Origin: a virus | Reading direction: 5' to 3' (one strand) | DNA: 23,299 nucleotides | IMG/VR virus record: IMGVR_UViG_3300021963_000672 | Coordinates: 1-23,299 of that record | The notes under the pieces: model-generated | The model's input: the letters and a program-made list of their open reading frames with translations, nothing else | Database searches by the model: none | Told to the model about the DNA's origin: nothing | Shown here: positions 7,649 through 16,717 of the stretch, in pieces | Layout: each line of letters starts with the position of its first letter | Position numbering within the stretch: position 1 is the first letter of the stretch | Program-made: the position numbers and the translations under genes

Positions 7649-10165
7649 TTAATCTACAAATATGACCTCAAATTTCCCGTATACATAGCCATCATAAATC
7701 TTAGCATCGCTTAAAGAGTTTACAATAAAGTTCTCTTCGGTCTTATTAAACCTAAACTTCTTTTTGTATAGGTCTCCACTCTGAAACATAGCGTCAGGGA
7801 TAGCAGCATAGAAAGACATCTTATTGCTCTCATTAGCTATAAACCTCTCGGTTCCAACAAGATAATCATAACCGTCTGCTGTTGAGCCATCTGCCAACAT
7901 AAAACGCAAATCTTTCTGATTGCCTGTAAGTGAGTTCACTGGATATCCCTGAAGCTCATAAGTTCCCACTGGTTTGTAAAGAATTTGCCTTATTCTTTGA
8001 CCATAATCATTGTACTCCCTAAATACTGGATACCTAAGTGATGTAGCAAAGTTGTTTTCTTGCAAATAGAAAATTCTAAGTCCAGCTTTGTCGTAGTCTG
8101 GGAACTCATTTTTTATGTCTCCAATTTCTTGAATTGAAATAAGTCCGCTGTTCAATAGGACAGGGTCTGTAAAAAACTCATCACCACAAATGGTCTTTTG
8201 TATTGGATTAATCAATGAAGTTATAAACTCTATTGATTTTTCACCAACACCGTTTTGATTCAAAACGCCATCAAAGCTTCCGACAGCAAGTCCGTTGTCA
8301 AACTTGTCGTAAAGGCCGTCGTTCTCCTTATTTAAAAGCTTTAGTGTTTTTGGTGGCTTTGTGCCAACCGAGATTTCGTAGGGCTTTAGAGAGTCTATGT
8401 ATTGGTCAAACAATCCAGTTGTCAACCTGACATCTTTTAGATTGTCTAATATAACATTCCCACTTGTGTAGTCATAAACAAGACTCAATCCAAAACGCTT
8501 CATAATGTCAATAACCAAGTCGTAAACTTTAATTGACTTATTATTTAGCAAAGATTCTTTAAACTGAAAGTTATCGTTTGGACAAGTTGCTGGAACCGAA
8601 CTGTGATTATCTACTTTAATTCCAAGCAGGCTCCAATCGTAACCAAAGGTTCTCTTTTTTACGGCATCACCTTCTACAAATGTAAAGTCTTCAACTTCCA
8701 GCGATGCGGTAAGAGTAGATGAGCCAATTAAAACCTTTATGTATTTATCTACAGTGATACTTCCACTAACCATCTCTACAGATATAGCACAAGAATATGT
8801 GCTACCACCACGTAGCTCGTATGCTATTGTGTCGTCTAGTTCAGCCGTAAAAGTTGGAAAGTTGATGGTTCCAAAGTCAACATTTGCAGAACCAGATGGT
8901 ATTGCATCAATTCCAGAGTTGTCAGAAAAACCAGTTGGAGTTAGTTGTACTGGCGTTCCGTTTGGATTAACCATAGGAATCTTATACTTTGGTACGCTGC
9001 CGCTATTATAAGACTCATATATTAAAACATATGGAGTGAAAACAGCATTACCAAGGTCTGTGATTTTGTTTATCGCTGGAATGATTGCATCATCATTTTC
9101 TGCATCGGTATACTCTGATGTCGCATAGCAAGTCTTTAAACCAGATATGGTAACAGTGCCAGAGTTAAACGCAAACTTTGCATTAAACCCAGAGCCATAT
9201 GATATATATCCCACATTCTCATCTCCCCAGTCGGCAACGCCAGAAGACTTTCTAACTTGGTCTCCGTATTCTCTTGAAATTACAGCTTCACCTACTGCGT
9301 AGTTTGTCGGACCGAATGGCTCATATGATTCTTTTGACGGAAGGTAGTAGTTTGAAATACCAACCGAAACTCCACTTCCTACATTAACTTCTGCTCCATC
9401 CCATTGGTTTGAATTCTTTTCTACGTTGTACGGAAAAGGAAACAAAAAACTTTCTCTCTTACTGGCTGGAGTCGCAGAAAGATAAGTTGGGTAAAGTATG
9501 TATAGGTTTTCTGGGTCCCAAGAACCAGTGCCAGAAATGAACTTTGATGTGTATGCTATGCCAGCAGTGCTAAACACGCGGTCAAGAAAGTCAACAACTC
9601 TAAGCGCAGGCATAAGTCCAAACTTTTTGCCGCTAGTTCCCCAAGCTGTAAATTGACGTGATTCATATCCTGTTGTTTTTTGAATGTTATCGAAGTCAAT
9701 AAATGGTATCTCAATATCTCTTTGGCTATATCCTTGATTTAGTGATAGGTATGTATTGAGCGTTCTAACTTGAGTAGAAAAAGAATCATTGTATATATCT
9801 CCTATCTCAAGTTCCCTAACAAGTTTTGAAAATTCAGAAACTCTATCCTTTAATTCCAGAGAAAATATAGGCTCTGTTGAGTTTATTGTGGCTGATATAA
9901 TTCGTGCCCTTCCAGATGAAATAACATCACCATTGCTGTAAACTTCGTAATTGTAGTCTGAAAGAGGAATGCCGCCATATCCAAATGTATCATCGTAACC
10001 AAGAACAGTTTTGTTCTTTGCTGTATATGGAACATCAGCATTAAACGTAAACGGAATCTTGATTGCATCAATGTTTGTGGTATCGTAGTAGTCTACGCCG
10101 ATGTTGATTTCCTGATTCGGAAACAAATCAAGAAACTGGTTATTTACTCGTAGCCTGTAACTCAT
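7649..10165 (-). CDS. Large tail-tip / baseplate-type structural protein
   Basis: 838 residues, strongly beta-rich with many Tyr, Asn, Ser and Gly. The N-terminus (SYRLRVNNQFLDLFPNQEIN) reads like a distal-tail or tail-hub component. The ATG overlaps the stop of the 214-residue gene (ATGA), so the two are probably coupled and may form one complex. The order tape measure, small tail protein, large tail protein corresponds to distal tail protein plus tail-associated or hub protein in siphophages. No peptidoglycan-hydrolase motif could be seen, and no recognisable named family is claimed. Confidence 0.6.
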   Translation of the reverse strand: MSYRLRVNNQFLDLFPNQEINIGVDYYDTTNIDAIKIPFTFNADVPYTAKNKTVLGYDDTFGYGGIPLSDYNYEVYSNGDVISSGRARIISATINSTEPIFSLELKDRVSEFSKLVRELEIGDIYNDSFSTQVRTLNTYLSLNQGYSQRDIEIPFIDFDNIQKTTGYESRQFTAWGTSGKKFGLMPALRVVDFLDRVFSTAGIAYTSKFISGTGSWDPENLYILYPTYLSATPASKRESFLFPFPYNVEKNSNQWDGAEVNVGSGVSVGISNYYLPSKESYEPFGPTNYAVGEAVISREYGDQVRKSSGVADWGDENVGYISYGSGFNAKFAFNSGTVTISGLKTCYATSEYTDAENDDAIIPAINKITDLGNAVFTPYVLIYESYNSGSVPKYKIPMVNPNGTPVQLTPTGFSDNSGIDAIPSGSANVDFGTINFPTFTAELDDTIAYELRGGSTYSCAISVEMVSGSITVDKYIKVLIGSSTLTASLEVEDFTFVEGDAVKKRTFGYDWSLLGIKVDNHSSVPATCPNDNFQFKESLLNNKSIKVYDLVIDIMKRFGLSLVYDYTSGNVILDNLKDVRLTTGLFDQYIDSLKPYEISVGTKPPKTLKLLNKENDGLYDKFDNGLAVGSFDGVLNQNGVGEKSIEFITSLINPIQKTICGDEFFTDPVLLNSGLISIQEIGDIKNEFPDYDKAGLRIFYLQENNFATSLRYPVFREYNDYGQRIRQILYKPVGTYELQGYPVNSLTGNQKDLRFMLADGSTADGYDYLVGTERFIANESNKMSFYAAIPDAMFQSGDLYKKKFRFNKTEENFIVNSLSDAKIYDGYVYGKFEVIFVD
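7650..7663 (-). promoter_or_regulatory. Late-gap motif copy before the 175-residue gene
   Basis: Reads ATATTTGTAGATTA leftward, with the core TTTGTAnATTA intact. It overlaps the stop of the 838-residue gene and ends 5 bases before the next ATG, the closest spacing of the set. Confidence 0.5.
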
Positions 10166-10806
10166 ACCTTGCTTGATGCCAAATTAAAACTTACTGAACT
10201 CTTAAACTTATCATTAAAGATGTCAAAGGTAGAATCATTAATGCTAATCTTGTAAGCCTTTTGACTGCACTCTTCAAGGATAAAGATTGTGTCTGCCATC
10301 AAAGCATCCTTTGAATTCCAGAAGTTTCTGCGAAGATTGTCTACAGTAAGAACGTGAGTAATCTTTTTAGAGTAAGCAATCATCAAGTCTGAGTAGTGAG
10401 CCTTCTCAATTTCTGATGTGATTCGATATGTGTTTGCGTAATTTGCAACCGAATCGGAATAAAGGTCAACGCTGTAAACTACAACCATATATGTTTGACC
10501 TCCTCGCTTTGAAAAGTCGTAAAAGTTTTTGTCAATCTTTGCAGCAATTGTAACTGGGAAGTCTCCAATTGGCTCACCCATAGCTGTTCCAGTGACGTAA
10601 AAAACTCCAAACTCTTGAAGGTCGGCTGTGTTGTATATGACTGCCACATCTCCACTACTTGGAGTAAATGTTACGGTTCCACCAGCCTCAAATGTAATTA
10701 CAGCTGAACCATTAGTTTCATCGTAGTCAAGAAGCGCACCGTTCCAACCGCGAACAACTGGAGCAAGCGGTGGTACTCCGTTATCGTATATAAGTTCTAA
10801 AGCCAT
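10162..10806 (-). CDS. Putative distal tail protein
   Basis: 214 residues, mainly beta in the first two thirds (GSAVITFEAGGTVTFTPSSG, TYMVVVYSVDLYSDS) and mixed afterwards, ending in a strand-like segment (FKSSVSFNLASS). Its start overlaps the tape-measure stop by one base (TAATG), and its stop overlaps the start of the 838-residue gene. The position directly after the tape measure is that of the distal tail protein in many siphophages. The sequence itself does not show a family I can name, so the role is inferred from order. Confidence 0.55.
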   Translation of the reverse strand: MALELIYDNGVPPLAPVVRGWNGALLDYDETNGSAVITFEAGGTVTFTPSSGDVAVIYNTADLQEFGVFYVTGTAMGEPIGDFPVTIAAKIDKNFYDFSKRGGQTYMVVVYSVDLYSDSVANYANTYRITSEIEKAHYSDLMIAYSKKITHVLTVDNLRRNFWNSKDALMADTIFILEECSQKAYKISINDSTFDIFNDKFKSSVSFNLASSKV

Positions 10807-13800
10807 TACAATTGAGAGTTACGTTCTTGAATTCTGCGAGCGTTTTCATCACTACGGAGGTCGTTAGATGCTACAAACGCACGAACTGGTTTATCTAATT
10901 TACCAACCATTGAAATGTTTGCAGATGCAATAGCACGAAGAAGTTCTACTTGCTCATTAGCAACCTGAGCAGGGTCCTTTACAACTCCACCAGCGGCAAA
11001 CTTGTAGTTTGACTTACCGTATCCGTTAATCTGGTCTAGAAGAGTTTTGTACTTCTGAGTTGACTTTTTATTAACGATGTACTCACCGCCTTCCATCTCG
11101 TAGCCTCCTTGACCACGAACAGTAAATGGAACACCGCCCTCGGCGTGAGAAGGTCCATTAACGACACCACCTTGAGCAAACTTAGTTGGGAAGAACTGCC
11201 GTTGGTTGATTGCTCGAAGTTCTTGACCATATCCAACGCTAGCAAATGCAGATGTGATTGCAGCCTTAATAGATATAGTAAGCGGGTCGCCCTCTCCTTT
11301 TAAAATAAGGTTAGGGATGATTGAACCAAGAGCAGACAGGTAGTCTACTAAAGCTTTTTGCCTGTCTCTTTTTTGTTCAGCTTCAAAGATTTGTTTTTCA
11401 ATCTTGTTTTGAGCCTGAACTTCTTTTTTTCGGTTCTTTTCTATTTGCGCTCGATACTCTGCTTCAGATATTAGCTGACCTTCAAGTTTAGCCTGAAGAA
11501 TTTCATCTTCAATTTCAGCACTATTTTTAATTGCATCTAGCTCTCGGTCAAGACGGTTCTTTGTGTTTTCAAACGCAACTTCATTGAACCTATCAATAAT
11601 CTCAATACTCTTGTCGAGAACCATTTGTAGTCCCTCTCCAATAGTTAGGTCAAGACCAAGGTTAAAGTTCTCTCCGAAAGCAGCCCCAAGTTCAAAAAAT
11701 TCCTGTTTGTCTTTCTGGTTTTCTTCTGGGGTTATTCCAGAATTCGCAAGCTGATTGTACTTTGATTGTATCGCTTCAAGTGCTGCCTCAATCTTAGCTC
11801 TTTCCTCAGGGCTTAGGCTATCCTTGATTGAGTCATAAAATGCTTCAACCTGTTGAACGTATGTTTTAAGTCCGTTGATATATTCTTGTTGACGCTCAAA
11901 CAACTTTGCCTGTCCATACGCAGTATCTGAGTATGAATCATCTAAGTCAGACAGCCCACGGCTAAATACCGAGAACACATTGCCACTTCCAGAAAGTAGC
12001 TCATTGGCTATATCAGAACTTGTACGTTCAGACTTTATCAATAGCTCAGTTAGCTTCTGAGCCAAGTCAAGTGCAGATTGACCAAATTGTTCATTTACGT
12101 TTTGAAGCCGAAGTGTGTTTTTCTCGCTACCCTTGAACAGTGAGTTGTACTTCTTGAAGAACTCTTCAGAACTTCCGTCCCAATCTTCAAGAGCTTTTCT
12201 GATGTTTACAAGAGCAAGTTCGTAAAGCTCGGCGTTTTCATTTAGCGCCTCTGTTCTTTCAGCGTCAATTTCAGCCTGCTCAGATATTGTTGCCGCATTT
12301 TCACTACGAAGTGTATACTCATCCTCGATTTGTTTTTTGCGGCGAGAGAACGCTTTGTCCTCTTCTTCGGCCCTATCTTTTATTTGTTTAAGCTGTAAGT
12401 CTAGTTCTTTGCGCTCTTGCTCAAAAAGTGACAAATACTTATCTGTCGGGTCTTTCTTTACGCTTTCTTCTTTTTCAAGCTCACCAGTGTATTCGGAAAG
12501 AGAAACTGACAATTCCCTATAAGCCTTTGCACGGCCCTCTAAGAAACGACCCTTTGCCCTTTCTGACGCTACGGAAGATTTTAGAAGTTCGTTTGCTTCC
12601 TTTTCTAGTTTCACAGCGCCACGCAAGTACCGTTGAGAAGCCTCTTGAGCTTCTATTTCTCTGGTTTTTACATCCGTAATCTGCTTGATTGCCTCAACTT
12701 CATCTTTTAAAACACGAAGCACGGAACGTCTTCCTTTTTCAAGGTCGATTCTTTTTACTTCCTCATTTCGTAGCTTAGTAAACTCACCAGTAATTCCGCT
12801 AAGTCCCTGAGCGGCGTTTCTCAATCCATCAAACTGATTAATCAACGACTGCAATGCTGGTCCAAAAATTGGTATAATTCCAGCAATCCTTGCCAAAAGA
12901 CCAGACTCTGAAGCTAATCTTTCAAGCTCATTGTTCAGCTCCTCTAATGACTTTGGGTTTGCCTTGTTTAATTCATCAAGAACCTCTTTTACATTTTCAT
13001 CGTTTGTGTCCTTTAAAAGCTCGTTAAGTATTTCGAGTTCTGTATTATTGCGCTTAAGTCCATCAGCAAGTCTCTTATCAAACGCATCACCAAGTCGCTC
13101 TGACTCATTGCGAAGGATAACGTATCCCCTTGCAAGGTTTTCTGAGTTTTGACTTAATAACCCAATAGAGTTTAATACAAGGTTATTTGAAACCAAAAAC
13201 TCACCAAATGATATCTTGAGGTCGTTAAAAGAACTGCTAAGGATGTCAAGTTGTCCAGAGACCGAAGACATCTGTCGAGCAGTTGCCGATAACTGTTGAG
13301 CAAAGCCTTCTTGGACAAGAGTTGCATCATTTACAGCATCTATGTTCCTAAGAACCGTAATTAGTTGAGCAGCTCCAGTCTTACCAACCAATTCCTCAGC
13401 TTTTGCTACGCTAATGTTTTTATCCGCAAGAGTTTGAAGAGTTACAGATATGTCTTCGCCAGGTTTCTTTAGGTCAAGTAAGATTTTGCGAAGTCCAGTT
13501 CCAGCTCTAGATGCACTAAATCCGTTATCCGATAGGATGCCAAGAATCTTCGCCGTCTTCTCAAAGCTCAAGCCAGCCTGACTTGCAAGTGGTCCAACAT
13601 AACCAATTGCTACACCAAAATCTTCAAGTGTTAGCGCAGACTCGTTTACAGCAGAAGTAAGTGTTGCGGCTGTAGATGCTGCCCCAACGCTACTAATCTG
13701 AAACTGGTTTTGAACCTTAACGAGCGCCGAACCAACAGCAGTAATGCTTTCGCCAGTTGCCTGTGCAGCTAGCGCTACTGGAGACAGTAGATTTGGAATA

Positions 13801-14864
13801 TCTTTAGCTGATACACCAAGTTTACCTAGTTCGATTGCAAGTTCAGATATCTCGTTTGCAGTAAATCTTGTTTCTACTGCGATTTCACGAATTGAATCTT
13901 CAAGTCGTTTGATTTCTGGCCCAGTGGCGTTTGTTACGGCTGCTACCCGTGAAATGTTTTTGTCAAAGTCAATAAAAGCCTGAATAGAGCTAGTGATGAA
14001 TCGCTGAGTCCCACCAACTACTGTCCCAAGCACCTCATAGATTCCTATGAACTTTACTATACTACCTATTGCCTTTCCAATAGATTGCGGAGAGAATGAA
14101 TCAGTAAATGCTTTTCCAAAAAATCTTTGACGCTCGGCAGCGGCAGCAGCGGCTTTTGCAGCTCTTTCGTTTGCAGCAGCTTTTTCGTTTGCGAGCTTTG
14201 CATCAAGCCTATTTTGAGCAAAGATGTCTTTGCCTTCTTTTTTTATGTCGGAGACACGCTCACGCCTACGAGCTTTTTCTTTCTTTTCTTCCTGCTCGAT
14301 TTCAAACAACCGATTCTTCTGTTGGCGAAGTAGGTCTTGAATCTGCTTAGTCTCTTCATCATACAGGCGCTTCTTTTCAGCGCGCTCTTGAGCAATACGC
14401 TCCCTTAAGTCTTTTAATGCTTGTCGAGCAGCAGCTTGACGCTCTTTGATGATTGCGCGCTCCTGTTGCGATGCAAGCTTTTCTTGGTCAGCAAGCTCTT
14501 TGAGCTGTGTCTTGTATGCGGATTGCTCTTTGCGAAGCTCCTTAAGCGTTTTATTTACAAGTGTGCTGTATGTAGAGTCAAGAGACTTTACTTTCTTTTG
14601 TAGGTCTGCAATTCTCTCTGATGTTCCTTCGGCAGCCTCGCCATCCTTAGCGAATTCTTTTGCAACTTTCTCTGCACTTTTTACAAGGTCAATAAAGTCT
14701 TGACGAGCTTTATTGGCGGATGAACCAATTTCTTTCTGTATTGTTTTCCAATCGTTCCCCTCTTCAACGAGGGCAGTAAACTTTGCGGTTAAGGCGCCAA
14801 TACTTGCGGTTAGTTTGTCAACCGCACTAATCTGTTTGTCTAAATTGTCAGGTTCTCCAGCCAT
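10806..14864 (-). CDS. Tail tape measure protein (TP901-type core)
   Basis: 1352 residues, by far the largest gene. Residues about 80-245 are a charged coiled coil (KKVKSLDSTYSTLVNKTLKE onward, many Glu/Lys/Arg/Gln). Residues 262-290 are hydrophobic. Residues about 300-500 match the TP901 tape-measure pattern (FDKNISRVAAVTNATGPEI, EIAVETRFTANEISELAIEL, then SLSFEKTAKILGILSDNG-like helices). More coiled coil follows, then a Gly-rich C-terminal segment at about 1229-1265 (FAQGGVVNGPSHAEGG, GEYIVNKKS) common in tape measures of Bacteroidota phages. The protein sets tail length; at about 0.15 nm per residue this predicts a tail near 200 nm, an inference. Its ATG lies 1 base after the stop of the upstream gene. 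Confidence 0.92.
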   Translation of the reverse strand: MAGEPDNLDKQISAVDKLTASIGALTAKFTALVEEGNDWKTIQKEIGSSANKARQDFIDLVKSAEKVAKEFAKDGEAAEGTSERIADLQKKVKSLDSTYSTLVNKTLKELRKEQSAYKTQLKELADQEKLASQQERAIIKERQAAARQALKDLRERIAQERAEKKRLYDEETKQIQDLLRQQKNRLFEIEQEEKKEKARRRERVSDIKKEGKDIFAQNRLDAKLANEKAAANERAAKAAAAAAERQRFFGKAFTDSFSPQSIGKAIGSIVKFIGIYEVLGTVVGGTQRFITSSIQAFIDFDKNISRVAAVTNATGPEIKRLEDSIREIAVETRFTANEISELAIELGKLGVSAKDIPNLLSPVALAAQATGESITAVGSALVKVQNQFQISSVGAASTAATLTSAVNESALTLEDFGVAIGYVGPLASQAGLSFEKTAKILGILSDNGFSASRAGTGLRKILLDLKKPGEDISVTLQTLADKNISVAKAEELVGKTGAAQLITVLRNIDAVNDATLVQEGFAQQLSATARQMSSVSGQLDILSSSFNDLKISFGEFLVSNNLVLNSIGLLSQNSENLARGYVILRNESERLGDAFDKRLADGLKRNNTELEILNELLKDTNDENVKEVLDELNKANPKSLEELNNELERLASESGLLARIAGIIPIFGPALQSLINQFDGLRNAAQGLSGITGEFTKLRNEEVKRIDLEKGRRSVLRVLKDEVEAIKQITDVKTREIEAQEASQRYLRGAVKLEKEANELLKSSVASERAKGRFLEGRAKAYRELSVSLSEYTGELEKEESVKKDPTDKYLSLFEQERKELDLQLKQIKDRAEEEDKAFSRRKKQIEDEYTLRSENAATISEQAEIDAERTEALNENAELYELALVNIRKALEDWDGSSEEFFKKYNSLFKGSEKNTLRLQNVNEQFGQSALDLAQKLTELLIKSERTSSDIANELLSGSGNVFSVFSRGLSDLDDSYSDTAYGQAKLFERQQEYINGLKTYVQQVEAFYDSIKDSLSPEERAKIEAALEAIQSKYNQLANSGITPEENQKDKQEFFELGAAFGENFNLGLDLTIGEGLQMVLDKSIEIIDRFNEVAFENTKNRLDRELDAIKNSAEIEDEILQAKLEGQLISEAEYRAQIEKNRKKEVQAQNKIEKQIFEAEQKRDRQKALVDYLSALGSIIPNLILKGEGDPLTISIKAAITSAFASVGYGQELRAINQRQFFPTKFAQGGVVNGPSHAEGGVPFTVRGQGGYEMEGGEYIVNKKSTQKYKTLLDQINGYGKSNYKFAAGGVVKDPAQVANEQVELLRAIASANISMVGKLDKPVRAFVASNDLRSDENARRIQERNSQL

Positions 14865-14865
14865 C

Positions 14866-15564
14866 TTATTGGAATATACTAATTACTTTATTTATTGAGC
14901 TTGTGCCTAGGTTTTGCAACCAGATTTGGTTGAACTCCTCGAGTGCAGATAAAATTGCAAATTCTGCAACAATGTTACCAGAGGCAAAATATGGACTTCT
15001 GTTCTTTAGTTGTTGGTTTTGGTTGATTGAGCGAGCAATCAAGAACGCTAGACTTGCACGAGCCTTCTTTGACTTTTCTGCACCAACGAGAGGATACAGG
15101 TATGTCTTTGTTTTACCGCCACGAGAACCCTTGTTGAAGTTTCTTTTTTCTCTGCGGGTAGAGTAGTTGTTGCTCTGCTTGTAGTTGTTCCCGTATTGGC
15201 TTTTCCAAGTGCCATTCTTCACCTTGGCAAAAATCCAACTCTCGATTTGTCGAGCGCTTACTTCGATTTCAAAGGTAGGATTTTCTCCAGCGGTAGAGTC
15301 GACAAGTTCAGCGTATTTGGGCTTTGATAGTCTATTGATAAACGTGACCGCAACATTTTCTATTACATCAAGGTCTTTGTTTATGGAATACGAAATACTC
15401 AAGTCCTTTGAGAAGTCTCTTGCTAGGATTGCGCTTGATAATTTACCAGTGTAGTATTGGTTTTTGCGATTTAACGCATTAACCATAGCCTCGTTAAGTC
15501 CAGAAGAACGGAGCTTACGAAGGAGTATTGCCCTGAGCTGACCACCCTGTTTTCGTGCGCTCAT
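14866..15564 (-). CDS. Putative neck / tail-completion protein (HK97 gp10-like role)
   Basis: 232 residues, basic in the middle (residues about 125-155, many Lys, Arg, Asn and Ser: STRREKRNFNKGSRGGKTK). The layout, with an N-terminal helix, a VDV.ENVAVTF-type strand, a Lys/Tyr-rich loop and a final long helix (NIVAEFAILSALEEFNQIW), resembles the HK97 gp10 type of tail-completion protein, which joins head connector and tail. Its start shares one base with the preceding stop (TAATG), and it stands immediately before the tape measure. Assigned by shape and order only. Confidence 0.45.
   Translation of the reverse strand: MSARKQGGQLRAILLRKLRSSGLNEAMVNALNRKNQYYTGKLSSAILARDFSKDLSISYSINKDLDVIENVAVTFINRLSKPKYAELVDSTAGENPTFEIEVSARQIESWIFAKVKNGTWKSQYGNNYKQSNNYSTRREKRNFNKGSRGGKTKTYLYPLVGAEKSKKARASLAFLIARSINQNQQLKNRSPYFASGNIVAEFAILSALEEFNQIWLQNLGTSSINKVISIFQ
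14872..14885 (-). promoter_or_regulatory. Late-gap motif copy before the tape measure gene
   Basis: Reads TAATTAGTATATTC leftward, the weakest member of the set (two departures from consensus). It lies inside the last codons of the 232-residue gene and ends 7 bases before the tape measure ATG. Confidence 0.4.
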
Positions 15565-16016
15565 TATTCAGGAACATAGCTTGAGTTTAGAGACTCATCG
15601 GTACAAGAGATGTTCTTATCAAAGTCCACTTCAAAGCTGCACACTGCGGCAGTAAGGTTGTACTCATCTGTTGGCGCTTGTGCAATGCTCACCTCTTCAA
15701 ATTCCACATCATTGTCAAGACTAAGAATGAAATCCTGAACCTGACCAACAACAAAAAGGTTCTCCTGCATTGAAATCACCAGCGACTCTTGGTCATCTGC
15801 TAAGCATTTGTCTACCACAAACAGGGCAAACGTAACCTTGTTAGTGTTTAGTCGGTGAGAGATGTTGCTTGACTCAACAGAGATAAACAGTGAACGAGAA
15901 TCCACGTTCATCGTGTCAACCTCTTCAATAGAGCCAACAACCTTAAAAGCTTCAATCATTCTATGCCCTTCAGCAAAGCCCTTGAGGTGCTTGTAGAAAT
16001 CAAAAAGAGTGGTCAT
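15564..16016 (-). CDS. Putative tail terminator / neck protein
   Basis: 150 residues, an alpha-beta protein with alternating strands (SLFISVESSNIS, NKVTFALFVVDKC) and a helix that begins at the N-terminus (LFDFYKHLKGFAEGH). Small proteins of this size and fold pattern between connector and tape measure usually cap the tail tube. It overlaps the next gene by one base (TAATG). No named family recognised, so the role is inferred from size and position. Confidence 0.45.
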   Translation of the reverse strand: MTTLFDFYKHLKGFAEGHRMIEAFKVVGSIEEVDTMNVDSRSLFISVESSNISHRLNTNKVTFALFVVDKCLADDQESLVISMQENLFVVGQVQDFILSLDNDVEFEEVSIAQAPTDEYNLTAAVCSFEVDFDKNISCTDESLNSSYVPE

Positions 16017-16028
16017 AGATGCTTTTGT

Positions 16029-16042
16029 TAATTTACAAATTA
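16029..16042 (-). promoter_or_regulatory. Late-gap motif copy before the 150-residue gene (best example)
   Basis: Reads TAATTTGTAAATTA leftward. Apart from the central GT it is a perfect inverted repeat (TAATTT / AAATTA). It overlaps the stop codon of the upstream gene and ends 12 bases before the next ATG. Confidence 0.55.
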
Positions 16043-16717
16043 CCGCCTGCGGGCCTCTTCAGCTCTGCGCTCGGCTTCGATTCGCTTAGCAAGCTGTACC
16101 CTGTAGGCCATCTCCACCAAAACATCAGACATCTTCATATCGTACACAAACTGAAACTTAGTCAAGTCCTCATTCGCCAAAGCTCTTACAATCGAGTACC
16201 AAAACCACCTCTCGTTAAAGGTATCTGGCTCATCTGGTTCTTCCTCCTCTTCTCCTTCGATTGGCTCAATCCTATTGTAGATTACACCCTCAAACTTGGT
16301 AAACAGAACATAGTCCCTGTTTTGCATCATACTCTTGATGATGTGCGCTATTGCTATAGCATCCTCCTCGTAAATCGAGTCTATTAACTTCTCTTCCTTC
16401 TCTTGGTCGGTGTTGTCGAACTCTGGCTCATCTTTGGGTCTTATGATGAGCGCAGCAACAGATGACTCATCGAACCCGTTCTTGATTGTATGCTCGAGTA
16501 AAATAAATTGCGTTAGAGACATCTTTAGGATGTCGGTGTACACATTATACCTGTCAGCCATAGAAGATGCGTCTATGGCCCTAAAACTGCCCTCATTTAA
16601 AGCGTCAGCAGCGTCCATTACATCCAGCCTCTCGGATATGGATATTTCTTTCAGGAATTGCTCTAATCTGTCGTTGCTGATTGCATCAGCTAATTTGAGT
16701 TTTAATCCGAACTTCAT
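16040..16717 (-). CDS. Putative tail-assembly chaperone-like protein
   Basis: 225 residues from the ATG at 16717, whose ATGA overlaps the terminase stop; an in-frame extension to 16762 would overlap terminase by 49 bases and is less likely. The protein is helical and acidic, with an EEEEEPDEPD spacer at about 165-175 and a highly charged end (AKRIEAERRAEEARRR). The SLTQFILLEHTI segment and a C-terminal ...RALANEDLTKFQFVYDM.. region remind me of tail chaperones, which fold with the tape measure. I saw no slippery heptamer near the 3' end, so the usual programmed frameshift is not supported. Low-specificity call. Confidence 0.4.
   Translation of the reverse strand: MKFGLKLKLADAISNDRLEQFLKEISISERLDVMDAADALNEGSFRAIDASSMADRYNVYTDILKMSLTQFILLEHTIKNGFDESSVAALIIRPKDEPEFDNTDQEKEEKLIDSIYEEDAIAIAHIIKSMMQNRDYVLFTKFEGVIYNRIEPIEGEEEEEPDEPDTFNERWFWYSIVRALANEDLTKFQFVYDMKMSDVLVEMAYRVQLAKRIEAERRAEEARRR

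Noticed and set aside
16040-16120. Programmed -1 frameshift typical of tail chaperone genes.
   Set aside because: No X XXY YYZ heptamer is visible near the 3' end and the next gene begins separately after a stop and motif.
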